Shown here piece by piece: positions 27,026 to 35,453 of a stretch of DNA of 64,000 bases (position 1 is its first letter; every line of letters starts with the position of its first letter). Origin of the DNA: Flammeovirgaceae bacterium. GTDB lineage: Bacteria > Bacteroidota > Bacteroidia > Cytophagales > Cyclobacteriaceae. Made by a program: the position numbers and the translations under genes. The stretch is taken from contig JAIYCV010000026.1 of assembly GCA_027487845.1 (NCBI GenBank), forward strand, positions 310,001 through 374,000, written 5' to 3'. The notes below the pieces were generated by a model that made no database searches, was not told the origin of the DNA, and was given only the letters and a program-made list of their open reading frames with translations.

Positions 27026-28420
27026 ATGCTGCGTTTCTTTAAGTTAAATGACCCGTACCGCCTTTTAGTTTTAGTTTTTATTTTAACCGTTTTTTCGTTG
27101 CCTACTTTGATTTTCCAGTCAGAAGTAACGATTCAAGAGCTAAAAATAATGTTGATTGGCGAGGCATTAGTGGAGGGTAAAATGCTCTACGCAGAACTTT
27201 TTGATTCTACAGGTCCATTGAGTTCCATCTTTTTTGGTTTTGTAAATTGGCTTTGCGGCCATTCTATTTTTGGCAGAAAGCTAGTCGCGCTTGTGCTCAT
27301 TTTTGCAAAAGCATCATTCTTTGCCATAATTTTGATTAGAAACAAAGCATATACTGAAAGCACTTATCTCCCAGCTTTAATTGTTGGTATTCTCTGCTTT
27401 TTGTCTTTTGACTTTCTATCAATTACACCTGAATTACTAGGTTCTATATTCCTGCTAATGGCCATCAACAATCTTTTTAAAGAAATAGAATTTAAGATTC
27501 AACGAGACGAAATTGTTTTAAATCTTGGAATTTACATTGGGGTGGCCTCGCTCTTCTTGTTCTCGTTTTCAATATTTTTGATTGCCTCTATTGTTATCTT
27601 GTTAATCTATACGCGAATTGATTTTAGAAAATACGTTCTTCTAATCATAGGCTTCGGGCTGCCCCATGTGTTTCTGATCTGTTTTTATTTTTATAACAAT
27701 GAGTTTGACATGCTCTTGCAGAACTTTTATTACCCAAATTTGACTGTTGGAGGAAGTGTTTTAGTGTCGCCTAAAACACTTATTATTCTTCTAACAATAC
27801 CTTTTATTTTTCTTGTACTGGCATTCTTGAAACTCAACACCGAGGGGCGATTTACAAAGTATCAATCACAATTATCGCAGGTCATGTTTTTGTGGATGGC
27901 TTTCGCTTTGATTCACATTTTAATTGCAAAAGAATTGACCCCCCATAGCTTTATCATTTTCGTGCCAAGTTTCGCGTACTTTATTAGCCATTACTTTTTA
28001 TTAGTTAAACGAAGAAAGTTGGCTGAATATTTACTTGGATTTTTTTTAGTCGGTGTTATTGGAATAGCCACCTTCGCCATGTTCAGATCAATACCTGGTG
28101 TTTCGTATGAAAGTATGTTTGCAAAAAAGTCCCAAGTTTCGTTCCAGAATAAGAAAATAATGATTCTCAAAGATGGACTAGAAGATTATCAGTCGAATAA
28201 ATTAGCTGGATATTTTTTAGACTGGGAGCTTTCTAAAGTGGTGGTGGATGAGCCAGATTACTACGAACACGTTATTCTTATGAAGGAAATGTTTGACAGC
28301 GATGCGCCTGAAATAATAATAGATCCACAAGACAAGATGAAAGTTTTCTTTAACCGAATTCCGGCCATTTCCGATCTTTATAAACGAGATGGGGATGTTT
28401 ACGTCAAAATCAACAACTAA
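27026..28420 (+). CDS. Polytopic membrane protein, GT-C-like
   Basis: Protein of 464 residues with about ten to eleven hydrophobic helices and a soluble C-terminal tail of about 100 residues. An early loop reads EGKMLYAELFDSTGPLSS, which resembles the first periplasmic loop of GT-C glycosyltransferases and O-antigen-type mannosyltransferases (acidic residues after helix 1 followed by a GP pair). This suggests a lipid-linked sugar transferase, but I cannot name the family. Its last 11 bp overlap the 3' end of the convergent rpiB gene. Confidence 0.7.
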   Translation: MLRFFKLNDPYRLLVLVFILTVFSLPTLIFQSEVTIQELKIMLIGEALVEGKMLYAELFDSTGPLSSIFFGFVNWLCGHSIFGRKLVALVLIFAKASFFAIILIRNKAYTESTYLPALIVGILCFLSFDFLSITPELLGSIFLLMAINNLFKEIEFKIQRDEIVLNLGIYIGVASLFLFSFSIFLIASIVILLIYTRIDFRKYVLLIIGFGLPHVFLICFYFYNNEFDMLLQNFYYPNLTVGGSVLVSPKTLIILLTIPFIFLVLAFLKLNTEGRFTKYQSQLSQVMFLWMAFALIHILIAKELTPHSFIIFVPSFAYFISHYFLLVKRRKLAEYLLGFFLVGVIGIATFAMFRSIPGVSYESMFAKKSQVSFQNKKIMILKDGLEDYQSNKLAGYFLDWELSKVVVDEPDYYEHVILMKEMFDSDAPEIIIDPQDKMKVFFNRIPAISDLYKRDGDVYVKINN

Positions 28421-28844
28421 TTTTATTCACCCTTTTTTCGTGCCGACCGCCTTCGAAGGGTGATTGAATAAATTTATCCATAATAGTTGTGGCCAATTCA
28501 AGCGAAACATAGCGTGCTGGTATGCAAAGCACATTTGCATTGTTGTGCCCACGAGCAAGAATTGCCAAGCCTTCTTGCCAACAGATAGCAGCCCTAATGC
28601 CTTGGTGCTTATTGGCGGTAATAGCTACTCCATTTGCGCTTCCGCAAATTAAGATACCTAGATCAAATTCTTTTTTTTCAACTGCTTTTGCAACAGGGTG
28701 AGCAAAGTCTGGGTAATCTGCAGAGTCGACAGAATAAGTACCGAAATCTTTGAAGACATGATTATTCTTTTTTAACCAAGTGATAAGTGCTTCTTTATAT
28801 TCGAATCCTGCATGGTCACTTCCAATAGCAATAGATGGGGTCAT
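28410..28844 (-). CDS. rpiB: Ribose-5-phosphate isomerase B
   Basis: Interconverts ribose-5-phosphate and ribulose-5-phosphate in the pentose phosphate pathway. It has 144 residues. The substrate loop is GSDHAGFEYK (8-17), the catalytic cysteine Cys67 lies in ICGSANGVAITANK, and His100 in RGHNNANVL. Family length is normal. The order glyA-tatC-rpiB, all on the minus strand with short gaps (36 and 5 bp), suggests one transcript. The 3' end overlaps the convergent membrane protein gene by 11 bp. Confidence 0.95.
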   Translation of the reverse strand: MTPSIAIGSDHAGFEYKEALITWLKKNNHVFKDFGTYSVDSADYPDFAHPVAKAVEKKEFDLGILICGSANGVAITANKHQGIRAAICWQEGLAILARGHNNANVLCIPARYVSLELATTIMDKFIQSPFEGGRHEKRVNKISC

Positions 28845-28849
28845 AGTCT

Positions 28850-29686
28850 CTAGAGTTGGTCAGCTCGTACTTCTTGTTCTTCTAATTTTCGCTGCTTTCG
28901 CACCACTATGGCAGAGATGATGATACTAATTTCAAAAAGGAAATAAAGTGGTGTTGAGATTAACATCATGCTAAACGGGTCTGGCGATGGTGTAACCACA
29001 GCTCCTAAAATGAGGATAACAACAATGGCGTGCTTACGGAACTTGCGCATAAATTGCGGAGTAAGCATGCCTACTTTAGTCATAAAATAAACAACCACCG
29101 GAAATTGAAATAGCAATCCACTGCCTATTACCATACCCACAACCGTAGACACATAGGAGGTAATGTCAAACTCGTTCTTAATCATATCGCTAATGGAATA
29201 GCTGGCTAAAAACCAGATCGTCATGGGCGATAAAATGAAGTATCCAAACGCTACTCCTAGCAAAAAAAGAAACGTTACCGCAGTGACTGCACCACTTGAG
29301 TTTTTCTTTTCATTCTGTTTAAGCCCTGGTTTTATAAAACTCCAAATTTGCCAAAAAACGTAAGGGAAGGCAACAATGAGCCCTATTACAACAGAGGCCG
29401 TAATTGACATCATAAACTGCCCCGTCATGTTTCTGCTTTGCACGATAAAGTCAAACGGTTGTGCACATAAAGATTCTTCAGCACCTACCAGTTTGCCAAA
29501 CTGGCACATGTACTTGAATGTAGGGAAATTAATGCGGGCAGGCGCAAAAACAATGTTCTCAAAAATCCAACGAATATTGATGAACGCCACGATCATCCCA
29601 ACTCCAATTGCAATAACCGATTTAACCACATGCCAACGTAACTCCTCTAAATGATCGAGGAATGACATTTCTTTTTCTTCACTCAT
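28850..29686 (-). CDS. tatC: Sec-independent protein translocase subunit TatC
   Basis: Receptor subunit of the twin-arginine pathway that exports folded proteins across the inner membrane. It has 278 residues and six membrane helices, opening with MSFLDHLEELRWHVVKS, the conserved cytoplasmic segment that reads the twin-arginine signal. FPYVFWQIWSFIKPGL in the first cytoplasmic loop is also typical. No tatA gene lies next to it. A likely client, the M24 peptidase lipoprotein with an RR signal (44638-45906), is in this same window. Confidence 0.96.
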   Translation of the reverse strand: MSEEKEMSFLDHLEELRWHVVKSVIAIGVGMIVAFINIRWIFENIVFAPARINFPTFKYMCQFGKLVGAEESLCAQPFDFIVQSRNMTGQFMMSITASVVIGLIVAFPYVFWQIWSFIKPGLKQNEKKNSSGAVTAVTFLFLLGVAFGYFILSPMTIWFLASYSISDMIKNEFDITSYVSTVVGMVIGSGLLFQFPVVVYFMTKVGMLTPQFMRKFRKHAIVVILILGAVVTPSPDPFSMMLISTPLYFLFEISIIISAIVVRKQRKLEEQEVRADQL

Positions 29687-29722
29687 TCTTTAAGTTAATG
29701 ATTTTGGTTTTCTTGTAAACGG

Positions 29723-30994
29723 TTAATTGTACAAAGGAAATTTTTTCACAAACCTGTTTACTTTTCCCTTTACCGATCGCAAGTGTTTGGCGTCTTCGGG
29801 TTTTTGAAGTGCTTCGTCTATCAACTCAACGATTTTAACGACATCTTTTTCCTTCAAGCCTCGCGAAGTCATGGCCGGTGTTCCGATTCTTATACCTGAT
29901 GTAACAAATGGTGACTGCGTATCGAAAGGCACCATGTTTTTGTTGATTGTAATATCGGCTTTGATTAATGCTTCTTCGGCAATCTTTCCTGTCAGTTTTT
30001 TAGAGCGGAGGTCAATCAACATCAAATGATTGTCTGTTCCGCCAGAAATAATTTGGTATTTTCTTTCAGCGAATGCTTGCGCCATGGCTTTCGCATTCTT
30101 AGCTACTTGCACAATGTATTCTAGGTATTCATCGCTTAGGGCCTCCTGAAACGCAATTGCTTTTGCTGCAATTACATGTTCCAAAGGGCCACCTTGAGTG
30201 CCCGGAAAAACCCCTGAATCCAACAGTGATGAAAGCTTTCTGATTTCGCCCTTCGGTGTGGTTAAACCCCACGGATTATCAATATTTTTTCCGACCATAA
30301 TTAATCCGCCACGCGGACCGCGAAGCGTTTTATGGGTAGTTGTTGTTACAATGTGGCATTCCTGTAAAGGATCATTTAACAACCCGCGCGCAATTAAACC
30401 AGATGGATGAGAAATATCCGCCAAAAGAAGTGCTCCCACAGCATCCGCAGCTTGCCTTAACTTTTTATAGTCCCAATCGCGACTGTAAGCCGAAGCCCCG
30501 CAGATGATCATCTTTGGTTTCTCGCGCAACGCAATTTCAATTACTTTATCAAAATCAATTAAACCTGTCTCTTTCTCAACACCGTAAAATGTTGGCTGAT
30601 ACAATTTCCCTGAAAAGTTTACAGGAGAACCATGGGTTAAATGCCCACCGTGAGATAAATCAAAACCCAAAATTTTGTCACCCGGCTTTAAACACGCAAG
30701 CATAACCGCTGCGTTGGCCTGTGCACCAGAATGAGGTTGGACATTTGCCCACGAAGCGCCAAAAAGTTCTTTTATTCTATCAATAGCAATTTGCTCAATT
30801 TCATCTACTACCTCGCAGCCCCCATAATAGCGCTTGCCGGGAAGGCCTTCGGCATATTTATTGGTAAGCACACTGCCTTGTGCCTTCATTACTTGTGGCG
30901 AAACGAAATTTTCAGAAGCGATAAGTTCAATACCATCTTGCTGGCGATGCTTTTCTTTTTCGATAAGGTCGAATATGAGTTTATCTCTCTTCAT
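29723..30994 (-). CDS. glyA: Serine hydroxymethyltransferase
   Basis: PLP enzyme that converts serine and tetrahydrofolate to glycine and methylene-tetrahydrofolate. It has 423 residues. The PLP lysine is Lys222 in [14 protein letters not shown], and upstream [16 protein letters not shown] and the N-terminal ELIASENF are all diagnostic. It is a normal-length, cytosolic enzyme. A perfect -7 box lies about 46 bp upstream. tatC and rpiB follow in the same direction. Confidence 0.98.
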   Translation of the reverse strand: MKRDKLIFDLIEKEKHRQQDGIELIASENFVSPQVMKAQGSVLTNKYAEGLPGKRYYGGCEVVDEIEQIAIDRIKELFGASWANVQPHSGAQANAAVMLACLKPGDKILGFDLSHGGHLTHGSPVNFSGKLYQPTFYGVEKETGLIDFDKVIEIALREKPKMIICGASAYSRDWDYKKLRQAADAVGALLLADISHPSGLIARGLLNDPLQECHIVTTTTHKTLRGPRGGLIMVGKNIDNPWGLTTPKGEIRKLSSLLDSGVFPGTQGGPLEHVIAAKAIAFQEALSDEYLEYIVQVAKNAKAMAQAFAERKYQIISGGTDNHLMLIDLRSKKLTGKIAEEALIKADITINKNMVPFDTQSPFVTSGIRIGTPAMTSRGLKEKDVVKIVELIDEALQKPEDAKHLRSVKGKVNRFVKKFPLYN

Positions 30995-31039
30995 ATAGGG
31001 ATTTACAGATTAAAGGATTGATCAGAATTTATTAGCGGG

Positions 31040-31047
31040 CAAAAATA
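31040..31047 (-). promoter_or_regulatory. Candidate -7 promoter box of glyA (TATTTTTG)
   Basis: On the minus strand this is a perfect TAnnTTTG followed by CCC, about 46 bp before the glyA ATG, giving a leader near 40 nt. No clear TTG is present at -33. Confidence 0.5.
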
Positions 31048-31124
31048 CGATTTGATAATGAAAAGATTCGATAATTCGGAAATTCGTTGATTGACATAGT
31101 CAAGAATTCAACCGTTCATTTTCA

Positions 31125-31154
31125 AATTTCGAAATTGCTTAATTTCAAATTAAG
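31125..31154 (-). terminator. Tandem AT-rich palindromes after the TPM gene
   Basis: AATTTCGAAATT (31125-31136) is a perfect 12-bp palindrome. It is followed by CTTAATTT-c-AAATTAAG (31138-31154), which touches the stop codon of the Gly-rich TPM gene. They could form a weak terminator or processing signal between that gene and glyA. There is no clear T-tract, so this is tentative. Confidence 0.3.
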
Positions 31155-31868
31155 TTACCACGAGTCGCTCGATCCGCCACCGCCAAAGCTTCCTCCGCCA
31201 CCAAAATCTGCGCCTCCACCACCTCCACTTCTTCCACCTAAGGCAGAGCCGAGCATACTTCCGGCAATAAAGCCGCCCATGCCGCCTCCGCCTCTCCTCG
31301 AGATTAAGATGAAGATTACAATCATTACCAAGATGCTAACCCAAGAGCTGCCTTTTGATCTTTTTCTGCGACCCACCTCGGTATTCTTATACTCTCCCTT
31401 AATGGCTTTAATCACAGCAACTACCCCTGCCTTTACACCATTATCATAATCTCCCATTCTAAAACGAGGAGCTATTTCGTTGCGATTGATTCGGCTCGAA
31501 AGCGCATCGGTCAAAACGCCCTCCAACCCGTGACCAACTTCAATGCGCATTTGCTTGTCGCCAATTGATATTAACATTAACACACCATTATCGGTATCTT
31601 TTTTACCGAGTTTCCACTCTTCGGCAACGCGAAGCGAATAGTCTTCCAAAGATGCCCCATCCAACGAGGGCACTATAAGAATGGCTATTTGATTGGTGGT
31701 AGAATCCCGTTCGGCCCTTAGCACATACTCCAATTGCGCCTTTGTTTCGGCTGAAAGCACGTTAGCTTCGTCATGCACCCAAAAGCCACCATGGGAAGGC
31801 ACGGCTTTTTCTTGGCCAAAAACCAGTATGCTTGAAAAGAATAAAATAGATATAAGAATGGTTCGCAT
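31155..31868 (-). CDS. TPM-domain secreted/membrane protein with Gly-rich tail (YgcG-like)
   Basis: Protein of 237 residues: signal peptide (RTILISILFFSSILVFG), a TPM domain starting VHDEANVLSAETKAQLE, one membrane helix (WVSILVMIVIFILIS), and a low-complexity C-terminal tail rich in Gly and Ser ending SSDSW. TPM domains occur in the photosystem II repair phosphatase and in YgcG proteins, where the function is uncertain. The ATG at 31868 is preferred over a GTG two codons upstream. The second TPM gene lies 19 bp upstream; the pair is usual in Bacteroidota, often next to lemA, which is absent here. Confidence 0.9.
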   Translation of the reverse strand: MRTILISILFFSSILVFGQEKAVPSHGGFWVHDEANVLSAETKAQLEYVLRAERDSTTNQIAILIVPSLDGASLEDYSLRVAEEWKLGKKDTDNGVLMLISIGDKQMRIEVGHGLEGVLTDALSSRINRNEIAPRFRMGDYDNGVKAGVVAVIKAIKGEYKNTEVGRRKRSKGSSWVSILVMIVIFILISRRGGGGMGGFIAGSMLGSALGGRSGGGGGADFGGGGSFGGGGSSDSW

Positions 31869-31887
31869 TTGCACGTAATTAAAAAAA

Positions 31888-32550
31888 TCAGTTCTCTTCT
31901 ACTCTAAGGTCGTCACGAAGTTCATTGATATCGTCTGGTGTTTGAACAAACCCTTTTTCCAATAGAATTTCTCCGCATCTTTTGATAGCGGCTTCAATTC
32001 CCTCGACAACTTTAGCTTGTTTCATGTGAGACGTTATTCCCCTTACTAAATTGTCCCATTCTTTTTGTTCCACCACTTTGCTAATTCCTCGGTCGGCCAT
32101 TACAATTACTTCGCGTTCGAAAAATGAAACGAAAATCATAATGCCTGTGCGGTGTCTCGTATTGAAAACCTCCTCTGCCAGAAACGCACTTTCGGCACGC
32201 TTGCGGGTGGCTTGGTCTAAGTGAGCTTGGTTGAGAATCAATTTTTTAAGAGGTTCTACATAATTAATTAAGCCCGCACCAATCAAGCCTCCTATCACCA
32301 CTGCCATAAACAAAAATAACGGGTCTCTATCATAGGCAGCCAAATCTGGTGCATATCGATCCAAAAAAATGGCGGCAATAAAACTAATGGTGGCACCGAG
32401 AATGGCGCCTCTAAAGTTGGCAATTGAGTAGTATCCGCTTCGTTCAACAAAAACAGGTACAATTTCGCCCGATATTTTACTCTCACCTTCCCGCACCGCG
32501 GCTTTAATCCGTTCGAGATCAGCCGCACTAAATCTTTTGTGGATGGACAT
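31888..32550 (-). CDS. TPM-domain membrane protein
   Basis: Protein of 220 residues beginning SIHKRFSAADLERIKAAVREGE, a TPM domain split by two adjacent membrane helices (about 45-100), then RHRTGIMIFVSFFEREVIVMADRGI, the conserved TPM core. The ATG at 32548-32550 starts right at the domain; the longer in-frame reading runs into the spacer behind the upstream gene. It precedes the Gly-rich TPM gene by 19 bp, and the two products probably act together at the inner membrane. Biochemical role unknown. Confidence 0.88.
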   Translation of the reverse strand: MSIHKRFSAADLERIKAAVREGESKISGEIVPVFVERSGYYSIANFRGAILGATISFIAAIFLDRYAPDLAAYDRDPLFLFMAVVIGGLIGAGLINYVEPLKKLILNQAHLDQATRKRAESAFLAEEVFNTRHRTGIMIFVSFFEREVIVMADRGISKVVEQKEWDNLVRGITSHMKQAKVVEGIEAAIKRCGEILLEKGFVQTPDDINELRDDLRVEEN

Positions 32551-32600
32551 GATAATGACTTTTAGAACTTCAAAGATAAGCGCATAATTATGATTTTGGG

Positions 32601-33743
32601 TTAGGATTTTAGAATAATCCCGTTCCAATCTGTTCGATAATAAAACCGACTGAAGAGTATCCACGAACTGGCGATAGCTAAAAGCATCATTATCAATAGT
32701 AGGTTAAACAAAAGCCCGATAAAAGAAAAGGTGAATACCCAGAAAACAGAATACAAGAACTTTTTCATATTGAGTTGATTTCGGTAAAGGCAGCTTCTCA
32801 AAAAAGAACAAATACCTATGCAAAATAACACCAATGCTAAGCCAGTCCAGTTGAAATAAAATAATATCCAGACACTTTCTGGCAGAAGAATAAGTGCTAG
32901 GGTAGAAAGCCAATTAATATAAATTCGGCTCTTGCTCCATGGAAAGTTTTTAATGAACACTAACTGCTCCCGTTCAAACCGTGCCGACTCAAATACCAGA
33001 AAAGCGTGTGCCACTGAAATAAACAGCGCAATAAATCCACCAAAAAAAGTAATGTTGGTATTCGTTTGCAATAGGTAAACTATACTGAAAATACTAGCAA
33101 AAGATAAGACTTTTGTGAGGGTAAGGGCAAGCGGTCTGTCTATTATGTGATAGATAAACAATGAAAAAAATGGCTTTTGCCAGTGCTGAGTTATCTTACC
33201 GAAAGTAGACTGTTGGAAACTTTCAATGTGAGTATAAAACCGAACAGTTAGGAACACTGAGGTGAGGCAATTGAGTAAGATTACAAACAAGACGATGACA
33301 AAGGCGGTGGTAAACTGATGATAGATAGCCCCCACAGTAAGCGCGAAAAGACCAAAGATTATTAGCGGGATAGAAATTAAGGTCTGAACAACGAACCAAC
33401 TTTTGAACAACTCCTGCCTTTTTAACGCTGTGCCACTGTAGAACAAAAATTGATTAGCGGGCAACATCAATTCGGCCGCAATGTATCGGTAGCTTTTAAT
33501 AGTAAACCCTATCCAAACAATAAAAACAATGGCCACTAAGGGTGGCGAGGAAAGCAAAGTGAGCACAAACAACAGGTTTTGAACAATTCTGTCGGCAGGC
33601 TCTAGATGGGTCTGGTTTAATACCTGAATGAAAAAGCAATAACTAAAAATGCCAACAAAGAAAAAAAGTAAACTGCCCGCATGATTGCGATAAAAACCCT
33701 TTACAAAAATTTTTATAAGAACTTTGGTAAGGGGGTAGATCAT
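32601..33743 (-). CDS. Polytopic membrane protein, unknown (ABC-2-like topology)
   Basis: Protein of 380 residues with about eight to ten hydrophobic helices and short charged loops. A central segment, ESARFEREQLVFIKNFPWSK, with a basic and aromatic character followed by paired helices, resembles cytoplasmic loops of ABC-2 type permeases, but no family signature is certain and no ATPase gene is adjacent. The TPM gene follows about 50 bp downstream on the same strand. Composition is Phe- and Leu-rich, as expected for a membrane protein. Confidence 0.65.
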   Translation of the reverse strand: MIYPLTKVLIKIFVKGFYRNHAGSLLFFFVGIFSYCFFIQVLNQTHLEPADRIVQNLLFVLTLLSSPPLVAIVFIVWIGFTIKSYRYIAAELMLPANQFLFYSGTALKRQELFKSWFVVQTLISIPLIIFGLFALTVGAIYHQFTTAFVIVLFVILLNCLTSVFLTVRFYTHIESFQQSTFGKITQHWQKPFFSLFIYHIIDRPLALTLTKVLSFASIFSIVYLLQTNTNITFFGGFIALFISVAHAFLVFESARFEREQLVFIKNFPWSKSRIYINWLSTLALILLPESVWILFYFNWTGLALVLFCIGICSFLRSCLYRNQLNMKKFLYSVFWVFTFSFIGLLFNLLLIMMLLAIASSWILFSRFYYRTDWNGIILKS

Positions 33744-33805
33744 TCAGATTAAAAAGGAATTATCAATCGGAGGTTAACGTCTTTTGGATTGCAAAAAGGA
33801 CTATC

Positions 33806-35143
33806 TCAAATCTTCTTACCCCTCCACTTGCCGTAGCGCATATAAAAAAACGCCATAGTAAACATTGAGATCCAATACACCCACTCGCTGCCCCAGCCCC
33901 AGACAATCGATAAGTTCCAATATTCCAACACCAGGTAGACATACACGATATAGATGACAAGGGTAACTGATTCGATAGCAAGGTTTATTTTTGTGTTGCC
34001 GGTGCCTGTAACAGAATTTAACCAAATAGTGCCAAACGACATCATCAATAAGGCGAACGACACCGTGCGCAAAACAGGTGTTGCTTCATTGATAAATTCA
34101 TTTCCTTGTCCATAAAAAGACAAAAACATTCTTGGAAAAAGATTCAACAGAACAAACAAAACAAACGAGATAGAAAAACTGAGCTTTACCACTTTTCTTA
34201 TTAGCGGTAGTACCTCATCGTCTTTTCCCTGACCGATAATATTACTTACCATTGTGTTTGTGGTGGAGGCAAAGGCCCAACAGAAAATGCCGAACAAGCC
34301 AAAAATATTTCTCATTGTATTGGAAATAGCCAATGCCCTATTGCCATGGTGTTCTACCAAAATGTAAAAATACTCCCAAGTAATTATGCTGATAGCATAT
34401 TGAGCTATAAGAGGTGCCGATTGAACAAGAATGAGCTTGGCTAAAGTGCCGTCCAAGGTTTTATTTTCATAAAAAGAGAATCGTTTATGAATTTGTTTTG
34501 AGTGTACTACTAAGTAAATAACAATAAGACCTGTTGCTTCGGCAATAATGGAGGCATAGGCCGCCCCATTGAAACCTAATGCAGGCAGACCAAAATGACC
34601 GTAGATTAATCCATAGTCCAGAACAATGTTGACTAGTGCCTCTGAAAGTGTCCCCCAAACAAGCAACTTAGTTTGATTAGTGCCAACCAGAAGGGCATTG
34701 CGCATTACGTACAAGTAAAGAAAAGGCAGACCCCAAATCCGGATCAAAAGAAAGTGGATTACTTGATCAGCCGTAGAAACAGAATGGATAACACCTCGAA
34801 GAATGACCGGTGCCAATAGATACGTCAGGGCAATTCCAACGGCAGCGATGCCCAGGGCGATCCAAACTCCGTGGTAAAATATTCGCCCAATTTCTTTTGG
34901 TAAATTCTGACCAGCTCTTCTTCCAATAAGTGATTGGAGCCCATTATTCAATCCGTTGCCGATTACCGCAAAGATGAGGTAGTAAACACCAGTAATGCCT
35001 GCGCTTGCCAACTCTTGTTGCCCTAGGCCCCCTAAAAAGACATTATTGGTAATGAAGTTGATTTGAGGCACGAGCATAGCCAGCGAAATGGGTAATGCCA
35101 TTTGTAATATCTGCCTATAGCTAGTCTTTACTTGTAGGGTCAC
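33806..35143 (-). CDS. MATE family multidrug/metabolite exporter
   Basis: Transporter of 445 residues with twelve predicted helices. The N-terminus QILQMALPISLAMLVPQINF and the loop GLQSLIGRRAGQ are typical of MATE proteins, which use Na+ or H+ gradients to export drugs or metabolites. The start is probably GTG at 35141-35143, since the next in-frame ATG would cut into the first helix. A strong terminator of the upstream small gene sits about 10 bp before its start, so it must use its own promoter very close to the start codon, or receive some read-through. Confidence 0.92.
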   Translation of the reverse strand: MTLQVKTSYRQILQMALPISLAMLVPQINFITNNVFLGGLGQQELASAGITGVYYLIFAVIGNGLNNGLQSLIGRRAGQNLPKEIGRIFYHGVWIALGIAAVGIALTYLLAPVILRGVIHSVSTADQVIHFLLIRIWGLPFLYLYVMRNALLVGTNQTKLLVWGTLSEALVNIVLDYGLIYGHFGLPALGFNGAAYASIIAEATGLIVIYLVVHSKQIHKRFSFYENKTLDGTLAKLILVQSAPLIAQYAISIITWEYFYILVEHHGNRALAISNTMRNIFGLFGIFCWAFASTTNTMVSNIIGQGKDDEVLPLIRKVVKLSFSISFVLFVLLNLFPRMFLSFYGQGNEFINEATPVLRTVSFALLMMSFGTIWLNSVTGTGNTKINLAIESVTLVIYIVYVYLVLEYWNLSIVWGWGSEWVYWISMFTMAFFYMRYGKWRGKKI

Positions 35144-35153
35144 TCGTAAGGTT

Positions 35154-35187
35154 AAAAATAAAAAGCCCCGAAGATAAGTCCGGGGCT
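35154..35187 (-). terminator. Intrinsic terminator of the small basic protein gene
   Basis: Stem AGCCCCG (35164-35170) and CGGGGCT (35181-35187) with a 10-nt loop. On the minus strand it is followed by a T-rich run (complement of 35154-35163). It ends transcription from the small gene at 35259-35438 just before the MATE gene. Confidence 0.85.
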
Positions 35188-35258
35188 AAAATTTTCGCAA
35201 AGTATTTTCTACGGAATGTAATTCCAAATTTTTAGCGTCACGTTTGGTTAGAGAACTA

Positions 35259-35438
35259 TTAAGCTGCCTTCGACAGATTATCTTCTTTTACCTTATTCGT
35301 TCTCACTTCTTTCGATTCGAGATCAAACCATTTTACCTCCACTAAGTTTGTTTTTAAATACTTGAGCACCTCCATCACCTTACCATCAATTTTGCTGCGA
35401 ACGCGCTCACCTTTTCTAAACAATCTTCTCATCTTCAT
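35259..35438 (-). CDS. Small basic protein, DUF2158-like
   Basis: Protein of 59 residues with the pattern RKGERVRSKIDGKVMEVLKYL...VEVKWFDLESKEVRTNKVKEDNL. This matches the small beta-barrel layout of DUF2158/YodC-type proteins (GD/ER-V-x-x-K start, WF in the middle), an assignment made from pattern only. Two ATGs (35438 and 35432) are possible, and a TTG lies further upstream. It has its own strong terminator downstream, and the HtrA gene is 15 bp upstream, so it may be expressed at the end of the HtrA transcript. Confidence 0.7.
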   Translation of the reverse strand: MKMRRLFRKGERVRSKIDGKVMEVLKYLKTNLVEVKWFDLESKEVRTNKVKEDNLSKAA

Positions 35439-35453
35439 AATCAAAAATTAAGA

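Noticed and set aside
31087-31449. Plus-strand open frame that looks like a proline-rich protein
   Set aside because: The Pro-rich text is the antisense of the Gly-rich tail of the TPM gene; the real gene has a signal peptide, a domain and a membrane helix.
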